A stretch of 64,000 nucleotides of DNA from Moringa oleifera (Eukaryota > Streptophyta > Magnoliopsida > Brassicales > Moringaceae): contig JAJFZO010000575.1 of assembly GCA_021397835.1 (NCBI GenBank), forward strand, positions 3,291,001 through 3,355,000, in the 5' to 3' direction. The position numbers and the translations under genes are program-made. The notes below the pieces were generated by a model that made no database searches, was not told the origin of the DNA, and saw nothing but the letters and a program-made list of their open reading frames with translations. This document shows, one piece after another, positions 10,946 through 22,100 of the stretch (within the stretch, counting starts at the first letter, position 1; each line of letters begins with the position of its first letter).

Positions 10946-12568
10946 TAATATAATAGTAAGATATAATCACATAGAAATTAGGATTTATAAGGACCATCTT
11001 ATGCCAGATATGACAAGGGGAAGTGCACATGTCACTATGGTGAAATAAACATAAAATATTAAAGTAAAAAAATTTAATAATTTATATCAAAAGAAAAATA
11101 AATCCACTAGAAGATAAACTTATAAGACAATCAATTTTATAAATAAAATTTAGCTCAAATTAACACAAAATAAGAAAAAAATCTATGTCAAATAAAAAAA
11201 TAAATCAATGTACAATAAAAAAATATATTAGTACAAAATAAAAAAATAAATAAACATACAAAAAAATAAATTAAATAAAATAAAAAATAAAGTAATTATA
11301 AATCAAGATAAAGAAACAAATTAAGGTAGTTACAAAATAAAAAAAATGTGAATATTTCTTAATTTTTTTAATTAAATTTTTTAATATTTTTCTTATCTTT
11401 ATGAAATACATCTTAATCCATTATTGTTTTACTACTTAAATTGCTCTGTATTTATTCACTAATTAAGTTATTATGACATAATTTCTACTTCTACTTCTTA
11501 AATTTCCTTTCAAAAAAATTAAGAAACCAAAAAAGATAAATTTAATTTAAATTTTCAACATTAATCCACAACTTTAGATTACACATTAAATAAATAATAA
11601 ATATAAATTAATGATATTTTTTAAAAAAATTTTTTGTTTGTTTTTTTGAAAAGAGCTTAAATGATTAAAAAATAAAAGAAATTTATTATCAATAATGAAT
11701 TTTAAAGATAAACAATAAGTTCACTTGTATTTAAAATTTGAACCTTTTTCTCGTTATAAATGTTTATCTCTAAATTATTTTTAAATAAAAATTATGAAAA
11801 ATTAACAAATAAGCAACCATTTAGTAATAGTACATAAATTACATAATTTGTGATTATTTAAAAAAAAAAATAAAGAAACAAGATTTAATTGCCGTAAACT
11901 TATAATTATGCAACATAAATGCTAAATAATATAATAAAGATATTAAATTTGATTAAAATTTATGAACAAAAATCTAATGTTTGAACTATATATCTTCTTA
12001 TATGTAGTGAATACTCATAAAAATACTGAATGAAATTTTTTGCACATACCTGTTTGATATTATAATTGACTTTTGGAGATAGTGGATGATAAGGTGAGGA
12101 CGACAAAGTTTTCAAAAATAAATTTTGATTGATAAAGTTTCGAGATTTAACTCGAACATGATTGTGAGGCAATGAGTTTGATCGGTGATATTCATTTAAA
12201 GTTTCAATGATGAAAGATGGATAATGGAGGAGATGAAAAAGAATGGAAAAAAGAGGAGGAAAATGAATGAATTTCAAGAGATAATGAAATAGATATTCTT
12301 TAAGGGAGCTTTAAAATTTTTTAAAATTAAATAAAAATCAATAATTGAATCCTTTGGGTAAAAAGATATGTTAGGTCAACAACCATTTTTTGGGTATTAC
12401 ACCATGAATATATGTGTAGATCATTTATTTTAGGATTAAATTATATTATTTTGTATGTTTAAGTTAAAAGTACATAAATTAATAATAATAAGATATTTTT
12501 AAAATAATAATTAAAAATTAATTTTTTATTTATTAGATTAAAAATTTAAATATTAAATTAACTAAATT

Positions 12569-12651
12569 GATATAAAAAATTAAATTAAAATTAAGTTAAA
12601 ATTTAATTTTTTAATATATTTATTGACTAAAGGAAGCAACATTTTCGATTT
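12569..12651 (+). repeat. Direct repeat, right copy
   Basis: Second copy of the repeat at 8201-8285, with its identical 16-base core at 12625-12640. It ends about 160 bases upstream of the VPS13 TATA-like box, so a repeat boundary sits at the edge of that promoter. Confidence 0.7.
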
Positions 12652-12845
12652 TATGTTTTAATCCCAAAGGGGGTTTTTCTGAAAATAATCAAAACAGCAG
12701 GGAGCGAATAGTTCAAATAGACTTTGTTGCATTTTTGCGAGTCTCTTTCACCCGAGCCGTAAGTCTCATTACGTCATTTTTAAGTACACTGAGCCTTTGC
12801 AAACGACCGGCACATATATAGCTCCCATCACACAACTATTGTCTC
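12652..12845 (+). promoter_or_regulatory. VPS13 core promoter
   Basis: A TATATA box at 12815-12820 predicts a start near 12845. A TTACGTCA bZIP-type site lies at 12769-12776. The segment is clearly less AT-rich than the repeat DNA before it, and a typical pyrimidine-rich plant leader follows. Confidence 0.55.
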
Positions 12846-13019
12846 TTTCTTTCCCATTTTCTTCATTTTTACTTGGTTCTTCTTCTAACCGTCCGCTTCT
12901 CTTGCTCCCTTTCCCCCATTCTCTCCCATTTAATAGATCACAGAGCCAGGGGTTTCAACTCTCTTGAAACCCTAATTTGATCCCAAAATCAAGCTCACGA
13001 TCGTGTCTGCAGCTCTGTC

Positions 13020-13083
13020 ATGCTCTTCCATGGCTACTCGTCGTCCTCGATTATTATCAGTTGGCGGAACCAAACGTGAATAA
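13020..13083 (+). other. Two overlapping upstream ORFs in the VPS13 leader
   Basis: The leader holds two short frames before the main start. ATG at 13020 reads 19 codons to TGA (ends 13079). ATG at 13030 reads 17 codons (MATRRPRLLSVGGTKRE) to TAA (ends 13083). Both end about 50 bases before the main ATG at 13130 and overlap in different frames. They could lower translation of the main frame; this is inference. Confidence 0.55.
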
Positions 13084-13129
13084 TCTGGTTACCTATTTTG
13101 GCTGAAGAAGCGCCATTTTGATCATCGTC

Positions 13130-16100
13130 ATGTTCGAAGCTCACGTGAGCATTTTCTTTTGTAGCTTTTCATAGTTTGTACATGTTATTTACTTAATATT
13201 ACTTGAATTTCATTGGTCTTCGTATTCTGCTAGGAGTGCCAATAGTATCATGAATTACTGGCTGTTGTCCTGAATTAGCAATCGTTGTAATTATAGCATT
13301 TTTGAGGCTTTATAACTTAGCATGTTGGGAGAACTGATGCCTGATGCAGTTTACTGACTTGTTGATATTTCATCATTTGAGGCCATGTTTTGCATGTAAG
13401 CAATCACTTGAGGTTCTGCAAATTTTGATTACTATAGCCCCGTTAACTGCTAGCTGCTAGCGTCTTCTACTCATTTAGAGATTTTTTTAGGGTCGGATAA
13501 GGTGATTTAGTGAGATATCCATTTTATCTGTTGTCGATGATGAGGTTAAAGGAGGTTACATATGGAACTATACTCAGTATGTCCTCGTGTTTTTAGTTCA
13601 TATGCAATTAAACTTACTTGCTTAGTTCTCATCCTTTATTTTCTTCGTGAAGGATGTAATTAATGGGCCATGTTGCTTATAATTTGATCAATGGAGATTG
13701 TCAGCAGTCTCCCTTCATTCTAGGTGAAATATCTTAGTATATCTAACTTGTGATTTATGAAAATGACAGCTAGTAAGCAAACTGCTGGGTATGGTGAAGA
13801 ACAGAGGCAAGAGATAGATTCAATATCTTTTGGATCAAATTTGAACACATATAATGTATTAGGAAAGGAGCCTTTCTCTTGAAGCTTTCTTCTTTTTATG
13901 TGAAATTGTTTTTCCATGCAATGAAATGTGGCCTTTCTTTATTTGGAGAGAAAGCATGTGTTGAGTAATTTTTTTCTTTTGATGTCTACTACGAAGTGAG
14001 GATTAGATTTCAAAGTGCCAGTCTTATTAGGAGGCTTCCTAGTGAGAAAGAGGGAAAAAGGAAGAAAAAGAAAGAAACCTAACAGGGTTCGTTGAAAATT
14101 AATATGGTTGTGATCATTTGTTTTGTGGCAAGAATTAGTGAAAGGTCAAAAATGAATTGGAATATCCTTTTTACATTATTTCTAAAGTCATTAGATTGAC
14201 CTGCTAACTCTACCAAATTTTCTTATACTGAAACCTTGTTGCTCATTTGTTTTGTGTATGTATTTGTAAATTTTATGAAAATTAAACTCTATTAGTAGTT
14301 ATACTGGCTTAATGAGGCATATAGAGACGACAGAATGTGGGAGAAGTGGATCTATCTATGAGAACAGGAGTCGCGGGCTCTTTGGTATCTTATCAACTAG
14401 TTGCATCACCTTTTATCTATAAGCTTGGTTTGTTAGATGAGCTTGACCTTGCGCCTCTTCTTTTGATTCTCCATATTTTTTATTTTTATTTTTATTTTTT
14501 TTTGAATGGAACACGTCTTTTGGTTCTTCTTATCATCGCTACATGCAGTTTACCTTAAGGCTTTTTGGCTGTGTTTTAGCATGCGTTTTGTGGGTGTTCT
14601 TTTCTCCTTTCGAAGTTCATGAAATATGGTGGTCATTATTTATTTCTGATTTATCTGGCATGTCTTTAATGAATTGTGCTAAATATTTTAAAATGGTATT
14701 TGGCTTGTAGGTTTTACATTTGCTTCGAAGATACTTAGGTGAATATGTCCATGGACTCTCATTAGAGGCTCTAAGAATCAGTGTTTGGAAAGGTTTGTCT
14801 TTCAATATTTACTCTGCTTGTATGTTGTCATCTACTAATTCTTCGTACCTAATTTTTTTAGCTGAGATTTTTTTACTATTTTTCACGGGAAGTAATTTTT
14901 TCACAGGATTAGTGATATGTGTTGGCTTATATTGGTATAATTGTCCTTTGACTCGTTGATATGGTCCCTTGGATGTTTAAATGAGTTCTTTTTGTCAGTA
15001 CCATTTTATCAGTTCATTTTCCAAATGTTCCCATCTTCACAGGTGATGTTGTTCTCAAAGATTTGAAGCTGAAGGCAGAGGCTCTAAATTCACTAAAACT
15101 TCCAGTCACTGTTAAAGCTGGTTTTGTGGGCACTATTACATTGAAGGTAGCTATGTCATCACTAGTCTTGACCTTTTGTTTTTGTTATTGTTGGTTATTA
15201 TATAGCATGTAGTTAGTATAATCATTCATTACGGTGGTTTAGATGGATGGGTTGTGATTCTCTTGATCTCCCTGGAGTCTCCTAAGAACATATTCCATGC
15301 GGGGACTACTTGTTTCATCTCCCTCACATTCAGGAATTTGTTGGAGGAAAAATCAATCTTAAAAAGAATGTAATACATTAAAATCTATACAATGAGATCT
15401 AGCTCAATGACCTTTGACCCTTTCCCACATATTTGGAGTTCCAAAATACTCCTAGAAAAGGCTAAAAATTTTGAAAGCCAAAACTTGTGTAATTTGGATA
15501 ATGTTGTTATCATTATGTGTATGGGTGATATTAGTCAAAACACCATGTTGAACCTCTAAACTAGTGGATTTCATTGTTTAGATTTATGAATTGTGTTGTT
15601 GCTGTTGATGGATTGTATCATAATAACGAATTACATGGCGTTGGTGGTTGTGTTGGTAGTGATGAGTTGTGCACCATGGTAGGGATGACAATGGCAATAG
15701 TAGTGCAGTGATGATGCCTATGACATGGTTGTGGTGTGGTGGTCACAAAGTAGCAATCATGATGGGGTCATGCTGGTGATGATGACCTCATGATGTGTGG
15801 GGTACTGGTGATGGGATCATGGTGGTGATAATGACCTAATGATGTGTGGTCAACTGGTGTTTACTAGTAGAACGTTACTAAGCTTTACCCAAAGCTAGTC
15901 GTTTTTGTTGTTGTTTTTTCTTTTCCTTTTCCTTTTAAGTTGTAAAGGCAAGGGGTGTTTTTTTCCCCTTTTCCTTTTAAGTTGTAATGGCAGGGATTCT
16001 ATTATTCTTAGTGCTTTTGTAGAGCGACTTTGATAGCTTATATTTTCTTGAGAACCAATACTAGGAAGCACATTGAGGAAACTTCAATATATTTCATACC

Positions 16101-19100
16101 AAAGGACCTCTCCTACAAGTCCCTCCACTACTAAGTCAACACCACTTAGTGGTAGCCGATTGGGTTGACTATTTAACTTTCAAGTGGATCCTAATTTTGG
16201 TGGGTGAGGTGATGTTAGTACAAAGAGAGTGATTTATTTTTATTTTTACAAATTTATCGAAAAATTTAGAAGAAAGTGACATTCTTCAACTATCTACTAA
16301 TAGTAACAACCTGTAATTAAAATGATGCACTTAACATGATAAATCGACCTAACTTTTTTTTTTTTTTGGGATAAAAACTCGTGTAATTTATTTATTATTA
16401 TAAGTAGCCCCGAAGAGGATACCTCCTATTTACAAGTATAAAAGTCTAGTTAGAGATAGACTGTTTAATGAATTTCACTAATTCGTCCTTATTTACAATG
16501 TCCACCCCTAATACCCAAACTTTTAATGTTCTGACCAATCTATCTCTAACCAAAAGAAGAGTTTCCTTTTCCTCTAAAGCGCTCTTATTTCTCTCATTCC
16601 ATACTAACCAAAGCTCTCTCCCAAACTTCCCTTGCCCATTTGCACCATAACAACCTGTGGTTTGGTTGATTGAGTCTCGTCTTTGCACAAAAAATACCTA
16701 TTGACCAGAATCCTCCCTCTTTATTTACAATAAAAATTCCTACAAATTCTTATTGTTGGAAAGTATATATGATAGGTGTTCTGGATCATTATTTTCTTTG
16801 GTGTTTCGGGTAAAGGATGATTAGATAGGTTTTTCAGTTATAGATAATTTGTGAATTCTAAATACAAATGTTTCCTTGTTTGGGTCAATGAAGTAGAGGG
16901 TTGAAGACTCACTTGAATTTGGAATTTAGAATTCAGATATGCGAACAAAGGTATTGTTTGGGAAGTCATACATGGGAAGGTGCTTACTATATGGGCTAGA
17001 CAGATGTTTTGGGGGGGCGGAGTACTGCAGAAGTTGGGGGTAGATTGAATGGCTATGGGACAGCGGAGGGGGAGCTGTTGCCATGGAATGGCATTTGCAG
17101 GGATAAAACTAGGAAAAAAACTAGTTAGAAAACTATTCTTGTTGATTTTGTGGCTGATTTGGAGGGAAAGAAATAGAAGAGTTACTTAATGGATTTATAT
17201 TTTGAAGTGGTGGGATACTGGGAATGATTTTGTAAATGAGGGGGAATTTGTACGTTTTATAGAACTTCTAACATATTAGAGAATTAACCTGTGTACATGG
17301 GTTGCACCCCCTTGGTGCTATTGTATATAATAAGACTCCTATGTTTCTACTCAAAAAAAAAAAAAAAAGGAAAAAGAATTCAAATATGCCATATCCTTTG
17401 TTTAAGTTTCATATTGTAAAGGTGGCTTTCAAGAATCTTTCAGGTTGTTTGGATGGTTTAATTGTTACTTGCTTATCTTTGTATTTGTGCTTTTTGAGCA
17501 ATTTAAAGAAAGTTTATACATGTATACCCCTTTTGGTGCCATGTATATATAATATAAATTCGTACTTTTTTTTTTCTGGTAAAGAAAATAGAACTCAGCT
17601 TACTAATCTCAAAGCTTTTTGTGATTACCTTCCTAATGAGAATGTCATTCATATTGAGAAAAATAAGCATAATGGGTGAACTTTTCTGAGTCATGCTGGT
17701 TAACTTTTCAAATTATTGCATGATTTCAAGATGACTTTTCTTTATATTTGCCCTCTAATTGTTTAAGCTGGTTTTTGTGAAGTATGGGTTGCATATGTTG
17801 CCGTAGAAGAGAGGGTCTTGGATTCAGGTAACATACAAGAATGTGAAAGGTCTAAAAGTTTGCTTGCTTTAACTTTAGAATCCTTAAATTTTCGGAGATC
17901 CAAAAACAATGCTTTTTAATTTTCTTTTCCCACTTTGCTGAATAATAAACTTAGAAGTGGGCAGCGAAGTGGTGCAACCATTGTACAAAGGGAATACACA
18001 AGCCAAGCACCCAAAAGTAAGCAAGATTTAGAAACCTAACAGCTTAGAAAACCAAAATATAAATCTCATTTAAAGAAAAGAGAAAGAAACAAAAAAATCA
18101 AAACATAATGTAGTCCAAGAATGTAATTGGAGTCATCAAAGACAATGATGTTGGAAGGCAACAAACAAGATCAGTGGGACATTTGCCTTTAAATTTATGC
18201 AAAAGGTTCCTTCTTCTATTTCTCTCTTTCTACAAGTATAAGGAAGACATCTCCCACCGCTACTCCAAAATATGCTTTGATGATCATTGGATGTTATAAT
18301 TTTCCAGGGATATGAAACATGTTTTTTCATCCGTCAAATGTACTTTGAAGCAATATTGTTTACGCATGTACTTTACAGGTTCCATGGAAAAGTCTAGGAA
18401 AAGAACCTGTGATTGTTCTCATTGATCGTGTCTTCATTCTTGCTTACCCTGCTCCTGATGGTCGAACTTTCAAGGTGGGATGCTATTTCCTTGAAGGAAA
18501 AGATTGCTTTATTCATTGCTTCTTGTTGAAATCAAGTTGATGTTTGTTTGTCCGAGTTTTGTTCTTTTATTAACTTATGCAGGAGGAGGATAGGAAGAAG
18601 CTTTTTGAAGTCAAACTTCAACAGATTGAGGTGAGAATCTCTTCCATATATGTGCCTAATCCTTAATTGAAATTAACAATTGACTTTGTATATGCTCTTT
18701 TTTGTTGTAATAAGTGCGCAAGCATTTTCACCATAAATGTGTTTTGATGTGCGTTTTAATAAAATCACCTCGTTAGTTTCTAACACTTTTGGTTGATCTT
18801 GTTATTTCTTTTTCAATGGTTGTATGATAAGGTTGTTTTTGTTTTTATTTTTTAAAATTTTATTACATGAAGAATGAGAAGTTTTTATCTTTGATTTTGA
18901 TCCATGTTCGTAGTTTCTTATTGTTGATTTCTTATGTTTGTTGCATGCAGGAAGTAGAATTAGCAACCCTTGAAGCAACATCAAAGTCGAAGCTAGGCAG
19001 TGTATGTTTTTAAATTTTGATTCTTGTTTTAGTTTTTCTACTTATTGTTTGTGCAAGTAGTTGCTTTGCGGTTGCCACATCTCCATTGATTCTTGATCTG

Positions 19101-22100
19101 GCAAGAAATGGTTCATTAGTTGTAAATATGCTTATTGAACCCCTTATTTGGGGTCATATCATTGGAGCCTCTCACTTTTGCTTGTTAATTTGTTCTGCCA
19201 AATTGATACTTTGTATAAATCAATTGTCCTTTTCTTTGATAAGGATGAATTTTTGTACAAGTCTTTAGTTTATGAGTTTTTTTTTTTTTTTTTTGTCTTC
19301 TTTTTCTATTTTTTGATAGAGAACAATATAATTTTATTTACATGAGTCAGGCCATTACTATTCTATTAAATTTGAAATATGTACAAAAAGAAGTACGAAG
19401 AGAAAGCAAGTGATAAGGTTAAGGCGGTTTTCATCATTAGAATCGAGAGAAAAATCTTTGAATTTGATGGGGGAAGGGATGAGGGCGATATGCGGTGCGG
19501 TTAACAGAGCAGTGCAAAGGTAAGCGAGTGTTGATGTTTCTGGATAAGGAGGATTAGAAGTGGTTATGGCTATTGTTGAATGGTCTAAATGGTAGCTGAG
19601 AGAAAGGTGGGTTGGACCGGGAAAAGGATGGAAGGTAGTAGCGTCCAACTCGCAGTGGTTGGGACTAACAACAATTGTGTGTTTCTAAGATTGTCTTAGG
19701 TCGGTCTTTATGCTGGATGGTGGGGTAGGATTTGAATGGTGGAAGAGGGTGAGAGAGTTCTTATAGAAAATAACAATCGGAATGAATGACAAGAGTTTGG
19801 TGGCATAGGGAGATAGGGCCAGTGGTGGATGGAATCAAGCGTCGGTATCTTAGATGAAGTTCCTCGATGTGGGTACGATAAGGGTAATGCTGAAGAGGCA
19901 AGTTCGTAGTAGCAGAATGAATCTATTTGGTGCTATTGCAAACATAAGGAAATAGGTAGTAGTCGGAAAAGGTGGCAGCAGAGGCAAGAAGGCATCTTAG
20001 AGAAGATAATCAAAGGAAGAAGACAAACTAGTCTGGAGCAATGGAGATTGGGCTTGGTTTTGGGCTATGGTGGAAGCCCATATCGAAAAAGTGGAAATAG
20101 GTGGGCTGAGTTATGATAAGTAGTTAAAGGTGATGGGTTGGTCAACTCACTTGAATCAATTAAATTGGGTAATTTAAATGCTAGTGGGTCAGATTTGGAA
20201 TGGGCCGAGTGGGGATTTTATTGATTTGGGTTGGGTCCAAATGAAAGGGCATTGTGGGTCGGATGCAATCTTGGATATGGGTTCGTGGAGTAACCTAAGC
20301 CCAAGTGAGTTGGGTTTTGATTTTAAGGTTTTGAATGGGTTTGTATATTCAACTGAGACATTGAGGTGGAGGTTCTTTTCTTTTACTTTGTGAAGTCAAT
20401 GAAAACGTCAGTGATACGATCGAAGTTTTGAGGGAATTCCATGCACTGGATGGTGGTAGTAGATCCAAGGGTAACAAAGATCAGGTGAGGGGTAACAAAC
20501 GATTACCGGAGTCGGGATTGGAATGGGCCTTAGGGGAGTTCAGGTTGTCAGAATACTAGGATGTGATTGAAATTGCTCAATTATGTGATTCGACTGAGGT
20601 AGGGCAATTTGATGTTGATTAGATAAATTGGGTTAGGAATAGTGACGGGTTTGGGCTAGAGATGACCCCGCTGGCTATTGACAGTGAGGATGCGAGGGTA
20701 GACAGGGAGATAAACAGTGGGAGCCTAGGTTTTAAGATGGGTGGGCTGAGTATCATGGATGAGTTTGGGATGGTGATTCATGGTCACGATAAGGAGTAAG
20801 AGATTTCTAGGAGAGTTTTATGTGACCCAGCTAGAGTTTGCAAATCATTGTGTTTAACCTTTGAAGATCTTGAGGAGGAGGGCTTCCAACTGTTTACAAA
20901 AGTTGAAAGAAGAAGGTGGTTTGCTCAGTCTCCTAAAAGGAAGTAGGTGCCGTAGAAGTGCACGCAGGGAGCTTAAGAGGCTAGAATTCTGGGTTAATTG
21001 TGAGGAGGATAAAAGGGAGGATAGACAGTGGGTTCGGGCAGCTTTCATGATGATGGGGCTTAGGATTTTATCCTAGAATGTTAGGGGGCTAAACAGTAGA
21101 GATAAGAGAGCAATAATCAAACGGTCTTTGAGCAGGTGGAAGGCAGGTATAATATGTTTACAAGGGACCAAAATGGAGGTGATGACACAAAGAGTAGTGG
21201 GAAGTTTGTGGGGTAAGTAGAATTTTGAATTAGTGGCCAAGGCTGCACAAGGGAGTTCAGGTGGTATCCTAATTTGTTGGAACAATAATTTTAGAAGTTT
21301 AGTATAAAGTTGGGTTGGTGAACATGTGTGTCATGTGTTTTTGAAATGGAAGGGAAATGCATCAAGTGGATGTATACAGGTGTATATTGGGGTACAAGTA
21401 GGGGGAAAGGCAAGCCTTATGGGAAGACTTGAAAGGTTGCAAGAGGAAATGGACAGGGGACTTAAATGAGGTTCTATTCACACATGAAAGGGTGGAAACA
21501 GGGAGTTTAGAGAGGTAATGTTGGAGTTGGGGTTGTGTGATTTACCTTTTAATGGCAGTTTGCACGCTTGGTCTAATTTGAGTAGTAGGCCATCTTCATC
21601 TAGGTTGGATAACCTGGTGTAGCGGAAGGTTTACTGCGAAACAGAGGCAAAATAAAATAAAAGAACAACCTGAAGGCTAAACCTTTAGAGGAAAATTTGA
21701 TGAATTGTATTGAATTGCCTCTAACTATTACAATAGGTCTTTAAATAATGCAAAGAAATAAATTAAGAATAAGAAATACAGAAAGAATAGGAAAATTAGA
21801 AATGGAAAACTTGAGAAAATAGGAAACCGACTAAATGAGAAACTTGAGAAAATAGGAAACTGACTAAATAGGAAACTTGAAAGAATAGGAAACCGACTAA
21901 ATGGGAAACTAAGATATCTAATCAAAATAGGACATTAGTCGAAATAGGACACTATGTTAATATGTACTACATCAATCTCTTCCACTTCGGAGAAATCTCG
22001 TTCTCGAGTTTTATGACTACAAAGGAAACTCATTTGGGGGAAAATATTGAAAGATATCAGCAACATTCGGTGGGTGTCACAAAGTTCTAACCTCCGTCGA

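Larger units (their letters stand above)
6893..12560. other. AT-rich intergenic DNA derived from repeats
   Basis: No gene is recognised. From about 7560 to 12620 the sequence is extremely AT-rich with long T and A runs. It contains a TA microsatellite, two sets of degenerate tandem repeats and one copy of a direct repeat pair, each listed separately. The short open frames show no conserved domain and have random-looking composition. The stretch is best read as a decayed transposon landscape. Confidence 0.5.
13130..19001 (+). other. VPS13: VPS13 exons 1-6: chorein N-terminal domain
   Basis: Residues 1-132. The first exon encodes only MFEAH. Exons 2-4 carry the family's most conserved N-terminal blocks, including EALRISVWKG, LKDLKLKAEALNSL and PVTVKAGFVGTITLKVPW. 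These form the cap that starts the lipid-conducting groove and, in known VPS13s, contacts the ER side. Exon 6 ends in a charged helix (TLEATSKSKLGS). Confidence 0.85.

Noticed and set aside
11041..11960. Possible coding region in the AT-rich block
   Set aside because: Composition is almost pure A/T with runs of A and T; no frame shows protein-like composition.
11960..12277. 105-residue minus-strand open frame near the VPS13 promoter
   Set aside because: No conserved domain and low-complexity composition; it lies in repeat-derived DNA.
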